NCBI RefSeq assembly: GCF_022869005.1
Contig: NZ_JALIEA010000013.1
Coordinates: forward strand, 208,510 to 272,509
Direction: 5' to 3'
DNA length: 64,000 bases
Origin: Corynebacterium kalidii
GTDB taxonomy: Bacteria > Actinomycetota > Actinomycetes > Mycobacteriales > Mycobacteriaceae
Shown here: positions 60,624 to 64,000 of the stretch, one piece after another
How positions within the stretch are numbered: the stretch's first letter is position 1
Layout of the letters: the number at the start of each line of letters is the position of its first letter
Translations under genes and position numbers: made by a program
Notes under the pieces: model-generated
The model's input: the letters and a program-made list of their open reading frames with translations, nothing else
The model's database searches: none
Told to the model about the DNA's origin: nothing

Positions 60624-61394
60624 ATGGTCATGGGGCCGACGCACGCGATGTCGGGTGCGGCTGCGGGCGCTGCGGTGGCGGTGGTGACAGCGGGCATGTC
60701 GGGGGTGCCGGTCGACGCGACCTCCGCGGTGGTCCTGGCCGGGGTGACGGCGGGGGCGGCGGTCCTGCCGGACCTCGACCACCCCTCGGGCACGGCGGCG
60801 CGTACCCTGGGGCCGGTGAGCCGGCTGTTGGCCGTGTTCATCAACCGGGCGTCGTCGATGTTCGCCGAGGTCACAGGGGCGCGGAGCCGGCGTGCGGGTG
60901 GGCACCGCACAGCAACGCATACGGTGTTGTTCGCCGTCGCGATGGCGGTGGTGACATGGTGCGCGGTGGACCTCGGGGACGTGCGGGTGACCGTGGGGAT
61001 CTTCGCGGCGCTCGTGCTGCTGGCGTTGCATTCACTGGTGCGGCCGGTGGTGCGGGAGTGGGGGTCGTTCGGTGCTGTGGTGATCGCGGTCGGTCTGTCG
61101 TTGCTGGTGTGGCAGGATTCTCCGGAGATGCTGTCGCCGTTGGTGATGGGCACCGCTGTCGGGGTCGGCTGCCTGGTGCACTGTGTGGGCGACGCGATCA
61201 CCAGGTCCGGGGTGCCGTTGTTCGCCCCGTTCATCCGTGTCGGCGGCGACCGGTGGGGCGCGGTGCATCTGCTCCCGCGGGCTCTGCGGATCCGGGCCGC
61301 CGGCTTCGGGGACACTGTGGTGATGGTGGTGTGCACCGCCCTGCTTGCAGGCGTGTGCGTGGTGGGGTGGAACAACGGGTTGATCGTGGGTTGA
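60624..61394 (+). CDS. YdjM-like membrane-bound metal-dependent hydrolase
   Basis: A 256-residue protein of the YdjM family (LexA-regulated in E. coli). Putative metal ligands: MGPTHAMSGAAAG, LPDLDHPSGTAARTLGPVS, AGGHRTATHTVLFAVAM, VHCVGDAITRSGVPLFAPF. About five membrane helices. Start ATG 60624 (or 60630) with GAGGA upstream; the longer frame from 60456 has no support. Enzyme activity has not been shown for the family. Confidence 0.88.
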   Translation: MVMGPTHAMSGAAAGAAVAVVTAGMSGVPVDATSAVVLAGVTAGAAVLPDLDHPSGTAARTLGPVSRLLAVFINRASSMFAEVTGARSRRAGGHRTATHTVLFAVAMAVVTWCAVDLGDVRVTVGIFAALVLLALHSLVRPVVREWGSFGAVVIAVGLSLLVWQDSPEMLSPLVMGTAVGVGCLVHCVGDAITRSGVPLFAPFIRVGGDRWGAVHLLPRALRIRAAGFGDTVVMVVCTALLAGVCVVGWNNGLIVG

Positions 61395-61497
61395 TCACGG
61401 GCTGACCGCCGTCAGATTGTGGCGTGCCGTTCGCGGGTACTCTCGGACTCAGCCACCGGGCGTCGACAGCGCCCGGGAATGACCAGGAGGTTGAGTA

Positions 61498-62064
61498 ATG
61501 TCAGTACCGAAGGACACGGCCGAGCGTTTCCGGGTGATCGCGGAAGGGTTCACCGCGCAGACCAGGGACAATGACTGGGATGCGAGGACGCCGTGCGAGG
61601 AATGGGTCGCCCGGGACATCATCGGGCATCTGATCAGCTGGTTCGGTCCCGGGTTGGAGGATGCGGGCGTTCCGGTGAACCTCACGGAGGACAAGCATTC
61701 CGATCCGGCGGCGGCGTGGGAGCAGTTCGCCGCGATCGTGCAGGCTGCCCTGGAGGACGAGGCAACGGCGGAGTCGTTGGTCACCCGTGGTCCCATCCCG
61801 GGCCAGACCCTGGAGACGAACGCGAAGGGCTTCTTCATCCCGGACGTGTTCATGCACACCTGGGATCTCGCGCGTTCCCAGGGGCGGGACGTGGAGCTGG
61901 ACGGGGAGTTCGCCGAGCGTAACCTCGGTGGTCTGAGGTCGTTGGGGGGCCAGTTGCAGGCGCGGGGTGGGTTCGGGCCGCCCCATGAGGTCCCGGCTGA
62001 CGCGTCGCCGACGATCCGGTTGATGGCGTATGTGGGACGGGACCCCGGCTTCGGTCTGCGGTGA
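61498..62064 (+). CDS. DinB/MDMPI-fold metal-binding protein (TIGR03086-like)
   Basis: A 188-residue protein of the mycothiol-dependent maleylpyruvate isomerase/DinB fold: TPCEEWVARDIIGHLISWFG (His ligand) and DVFMHTWDLARSQGRDVELD (HxxxxD type). Such proteins often use mycothiol, the actinobacterial thiol, or act as transferases; this one is not assigned. Strong ribosome-binding site AGGAGG. Followed by a bidirectional terminator. Confidence 0.88.
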   Translation: MSVPKDTAERFRVIAEGFTAQTRDNDWDARTPCEEWVARDIIGHLISWFGPGLEDAGVPVNLTEDKHSDPAAAWEQFAAIVQAALEDEATAESLVTRGPIPGQTLETNAKGFFIPDVFMHTWDLARSQGRDVELDGEFAERNLGGLRSLGGQLQARGGFGPPHEVPADASPTIRLMAYVGRDPGFGLR

Positions 62065-62093
62065 CTGTCCCCGTCGTCGGGGATTGAGTCAAC

Positions 62094-62132
62094 AGGACCC
62101 CGCGCCCAGGATAGGCCTGGGTACGGGGTCCT
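62094..62132. terminator. Bidirectional terminator
   Basis: AGGACCCCGCGCCCAGG pairs with CCTGGGTACGGGGTCCT (one mismatch), loop ATAGG. It separates the DinB-like gene from the convergent small-peptide gene. Confidence 0.85.
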
Positions 62133-62161
62133 GGTTATGACATTCTCTGAGGTAAGAGACC

Positions 62162-62260
62162 TTAGAGGATGGAGCCGAGGACGGCGACGGTGCCGCCGAG
62201 GCCGGCGAGGAGGCCGCCGACGAGGCCGAGAACGGAGGTGAGCAGACCGCTGACGATCAT
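62162..62260 (-). CDS. 32-residue uncharged hydrophobic peptide
   Basis: A very short gene, below usual length cutoffs. It encodes MIVSGLLTSVLGLVGG...TVAVLGSIL, 32 residues with no charged side chain, rich in Leu, Gly and Val, and long enough to span a membrane once. Evidence that it is real: a ribosome-binding site GAAAGGA 6 bases before ATG, a promoter-like TTGAAA-18-TACGAT about 100 bases upstream, and a terminator just after the stop. No known family is recognised. It may be a membrane peptide, toxin or secreted hydrophobic peptide. Confidence 0.65.
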   Translation of the reverse strand: MIVSGLLTSVLGLVGGLLAGLGGTVAVLGSIL

Positions 62261-62435
62261 GATGTTGTCCTTTCGGAAGAAGATTCAAGGGGCACTGCGG
62301 GGCGTGGAGAGCCTGAAACAACTTCAGTTCGGTGCAGTGTTACTGGTAATCGTAGGCTGTGGGGAACCTACTTTTCAAGTTGCAACGAAACTTCGCGGGC
62401 GGGGAGGCGTGACCTGCTGTTCAGGGGTGTCCCGT

Positions 62436-62972
62436 CTATGTGGCCCGCCACCGGGGAACGTCCTCGCCGCCTTCGTAGGTGCAGGTCATCGGTATGCCGT
62501 TTTTCGATAGGCCCGTGGCTCCCGCCATGTTCTTTCTGCACCATGCGCCCGGGGTGACGGCATCGTCTACGCCTGCGGACGCCGGGGGCGCAGGCTGAGC
62601 CAGGGCGGGTTGATGCGATGCGGGCGGTTCGTACCGGTAACCCTGTTCGGGCGCTGTGGCCGTGTCGTAGGGCTCTTGGAAAGGTCGTGCGCCCGTCTCA
62701 GGGGTGGGGAGTGGTGACGTGGTGGTTGCTGAACTGCGCGGAGTCGGTGGAACGGTGTCCGTTCGCGCGGAGCCGGGGCCGAGGTTCTCGCTGACCAGGC
62801 GGTTCGCTTCCTCTTCGCGGTGTTGGGCAATGGCTGCCTGCAGGTCTGCCGAGGCGGTGCTTGTTGAGGCGGTCGGTGGTTCGTATACCGATATGTTGTT
62901 GGCGAACACAAGGATGATCGCCGCAGCGACCGTGCCGATGAGGGAAAGAAGGACCTTCCAGGTCTTGTTCAC
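62436..62972 (-). CDS. Anchored or exported protein with a C-terminal Cys domain
   Basis: A 178-residue protein. N-terminal signal/anchor VLLSLIGTVAAAIILVFANN, a Ser/Thr/Pro-rich spacer with a short helix (LQAAIAQHREEEANRLV), and a conserved-looking C-terminal module: PGAWCRKNMAGATGLSKNGI followed by PMTCTYEGGEDVPRWR. This C-x(n)-G-x-NG-x-PMxC-x(n)-RWR pattern recurs at the ends of actinobacterial exported and phage proteins; its role is unknown. GTG start with AGGAACTCA upstream and a TACACT -10-like box ~80 bases before. GC content is lower than in the core. Confidence 0.75.
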   Translation of the reverse strand: MNKTWKVLLSLIGTVAAAIILVFANNISVYEPPTASTSTASADLQAAIAQHREEEANRLVSENLGPGSARTDTVPPTPRSSATTTSPLPTPETGARPFQEPYDTATAPEQGYRYEPPASHQPALAQPAPPASAGVDDAVTPGAWCRKNMAGATGLSKNGIPMTCTYEGGEDVPRWRAT

Positions 62973-63168
62973 TGAGTTCCTGTCTCTAAGGTGGCCGTTC
63001 TGCGTGGGGGTTCAACGCATTATGGTGAGAAGAAGCTCAGTGTAGCCACATCTTCTATCGCTTCGGAAATAAGTTGTGGGTACTGGGGGTGGAATGGTGC
63101 GGGAGTTGGCGTTGTCGGCGGTGGCCGAAGGTCTTTTCACGCCGAGGTCTATCTCGACAGGAAAACGC

Positions 63169-63203
63169 AAAAGCCTCGACCGGCGTGCTCTGGTCGGAGC
63201 TTT
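63169..63203 (-). terminator. Terminator of peptide gene 1
   Basis: AAAGCCTCGACC pairs with GGTCGGAGCTTT (one mismatch), on the minus strand starting 10 bases after the stop and ending in a T-run (GCTTTTGC). The CTCCGACC stem is shared with the terminators of the two paralogues. Confidence 0.85.
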
Positions 63204-63212
63204 GTGCACGTC

Positions 63213-63308
63213 CTACTTGAGGGAGCTGACGACGGTGCCGAGGAGCATAAAGGGGAGGTAAAGGCTGTAGCCGATAAAGGTGTAGAGGATATCCTGGATC
63301 GCTGACAT
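63213..63308 (-). CDS. 31-residue amphipathic peptide, paralogue 1
   Basis: Encodes 31 residues, MSAIQDILYTFIGYSLY...GTVVSSLK. It shares length, start (MSAI-x-[DE]-IL), and end (TVV-x-S-x-K) with the two genes upstream of it on this strand; 13 of 31 positions are identical to paralogue 2. It is more hydrophobic and aromatic than the others. GGAAGG lies 7 bases before ATG. No signal peptide. Too short for normal gene finding; family not recognised. Confidence 0.75.
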   Translation of the reverse strand: MSAIQDILYTFIGYSLYLPFMLLGTVVSSLK

Positions 63309-63374
63309 GAATGGTGCCTTCCGATGAGGTGGATGGGGTGGGCACTACGGTGTCCCCGGTAGTGCTCCATCCCT

Positions 63375-63380
63375 GGTATC
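63375..63380 (-). promoter_or_regulatory. -10 box of peptide gene 1
   Basis: Minus strand GATACC in CCGATACCAGGGATGGAGC, matching CCGATACTAGAAATGAAGC before peptide gene 2. An upstream GTAATG is also shared. Leader about 60 bases. Confidence 0.5.
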
Positions 63381-63456
63381 GGAGATTTGCGGATAGTCAT
63401 TACGTCACCAAAACATCAGCCCTCGCTGATGGTGGTACGGGGATCACCGGGTATGC

Positions 63457-63492
63457 AAAAACTCCGACCAGCGGGTGCTGGTCGGAGTATTT
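63457..63492 (-). terminator. Terminator of peptide gene 2
   Basis: ACTCCGACC-agcgggtgct-GGTCGGAGT, with AAAAA on the left giving a T-run on the minus strand. It begins about 40 bases after the stop of peptide gene 2. Confidence 0.85.
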
Positions 63493-63526
63493 CAGGCTGC
63501 CCCGGTGCTGGGGCTAGCTCACCGTC

Positions 63527-63622
63527 TTACTTGACGGAACCCACAACGGTGTCGAGGACAGAGCCGAAGGTGTCGACGATGGCGTTGATGACGGTGGTGA
63601 GGATCTCAGCGATTGCAGACAT
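63527..63622 (-). CDS. 31-residue amphipathic peptide, paralogue 2
   Basis: Encodes 31 residues, MSAIAEILTTVINAIVDTF...LDTVVGSVK: Glu-6, Asp-17, Asp-24 and one Lys at the end (net -2). Hydrophobic residues are spaced as in an amphipathic helix. GGAAGGCAACATTC precedes the ATG. No signal peptide. The length, charge and lack of signal recall the mycomembrane porins PorH/PorA (45-57 residues) and also beta-type phenol-soluble modulins; homology to either cannot be shown by eye. It has its own promoter-like sequence and terminator. Confidence 0.8.
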   Translation of the reverse strand: MSAIAEILTTVINAIVDTFGSVLDTVVGSVK

Positions 63623-63697
63623 GAATGTTGCCTTCCGATTGAATGTATGGGGTTAGCGCGGCAGCGTTCCCGGTCGGGCCCGTGGCGCTTCATTTCT

Positions 63698-63703
63698 AGT
63701 ATC
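63698..63703 (-). promoter_or_regulatory. -10 box of peptide gene 2
   Basis: Minus strand GATACT in CCGATACTAGAAATGAAGC, about 75 bases before the ATG. The DNA upstream (GTAATGTAACG, AAAAAAATC) is AT-rich and partly conserved with peptide gene 1. Confidence 0.5.
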
Positions 63704-63845
63704 GGGGGCGTCCGGAGGTTCGTTACATTACTGGAAAAAAATCTTTTCCCCGGTGCTGAGGGCGGATCTGTTCCCAGCGACAGGACGTGTCGATTCGTGG
63801 GGTGCTGCCGAAGTTTGTGGGAGGTGGGAGAATCGAGGACATACA

Positions 63846-63878
63846 AAAGCTCCGACCAACCTAGGTTGATCGGAGCAG
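63846..63878 (-). terminator. Terminator of peptide gene 3
   Basis: GCTCCGACCAACC-tag-GTTGATCGGAGC with AAAA on the left, a T-run on the minus strand. Same CTCCGA stem as the other two. It begins about 32 bases after the stop of peptide gene 3. Confidence 0.85.
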
Positions 63879-63910
63879 ATGGCATGTCCCCGGAGTTGGG
63901 GCAGTCCGTC

Positions 63911-64000
63911 TTACTTGACGGAACCGACGATGGTGTCGAGGACGGAGCCGAAGGTGTCGACGATGGCGTTGATGACGGTGGTGAGGATCTCAGCGATTGC
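63911..64000 (-). CDS. 31-residue amphipathic peptide, paralogue 3 (cut by window edge)
   Basis: The visible 29 residues (AIAEILTTVINAIVDTFGSV ... LDTIVGSVK) differ from paralogue 2 only by Ile for Val at position 26. The first two codons lie beyond the right edge (expected start at 64006). The near identity indicates recent tandem duplication; more copies may follow outside the window. Confidence 0.8.
   Translation of the reverse strand, partial: AIAEILTTVINAIVDTFGSVLDTIVGSVK

Noticed and set aside
57990..64000. Second attachment site matching the tRNA-Thr 3' end
   Set aside because: No repeat of the T-arm/acceptor sequence was found within the window, so island limits cannot be set.

Overview
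The window is a high-GC actinobacterial chromosome segment, almost certainly from a mycolic-acid-containing Corynebacterium. The evidence is gene order: lysC-asd with sigC and katA nearby, ponA divergent from whcA, the glxR-nth-TlpA-NUDIX-marP block, ssd with the tad pilus genes, cspA-topA, and cyaB-holB. This order is shared with Corynebacterium glutamicum and, for the second half, with the Mycobacterium tuberculosis Rv3682-Rv3646c neighbourhood. I cannot name the species.

Layout. 1-4.3 kb (minus strand): the end of an MFS transporter, an ArsR-rhodanese regulator, a TRIC/UPF0126 membrane protein, a DMT transporter and a siderophore-binding lipoprotein. The last is divergent, across a DtxR-like box, from a siderophore-interacting protein fused to a methyltransferase-like domain. 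6.6-9.1 kb: lysC (with an internal beta-subunit start) and asd. 9.1-15.1 kb: a metalloprotease, ferrochelatase, an epimerase, sigC and divergent katA. 15.2-22.3 kb: a six-gene Mrp/Mnh Na+/H+ antiporter operon. 22.5-28.1 kb: aldo-keto reductase, LuxR regulator, tRNA-Pro, metallophosphoesterase and ponA. 28.6-39.4 kb: whcA, RidA, MBL, a TetR/DMT pair, glxR, nth, TlpA-like, NUDIX, marP, hydrolase, a holin-like membrane protein and a HAD phosphatase. 39.5-43.9 kb: a Tad/Flp pilus cluster. 44-57.8 kb: lipase, DEAD helicase, cspA, a HxlR/NmrA pair, topA, mntH, the membrane adenylate cyclase and holB. 57.9-64 kb: tRNA-Thr followed by an accessory stretch. It carries a RhuM gene, a 96-bp palindrome, decayed DNA, a Gly/Ser-rich lipoprotein, a YdjM-like protein, a DinB-fold protein and, at the edge, an array of very short hydrophobic peptide genes.

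How it works together. Iron (DtxR box, siderophore uptake, ferrochelatase, katA), redox (sigC, whcA, TlpA-like, nth), cAMP signalling (cyaB makes the ligand of GlxR) and envelope functions (ponA, marP, Tad pilus, Mrp antiporter) dominate the conserved part. Several genes have a -10 hexamer 7-8 bp before the start codon, which suggests leaderless transcripts.

The best candidate for something undescribed is 62.1-64.0 kb. Three tandem paralogous genes each encode exactly 31 residues (the third is cut by the window edge). Each has the same ribosome-binding site and is followed by its own related terminator. The first two also show matching promoter-like sequences; the third gene's promoter would lie outside the window. 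Next to them are a 32-residue peptide with no charged residue and an anchored, Cys-containing exported protein. No gene caller with a normal length cutoff would report these peptides.
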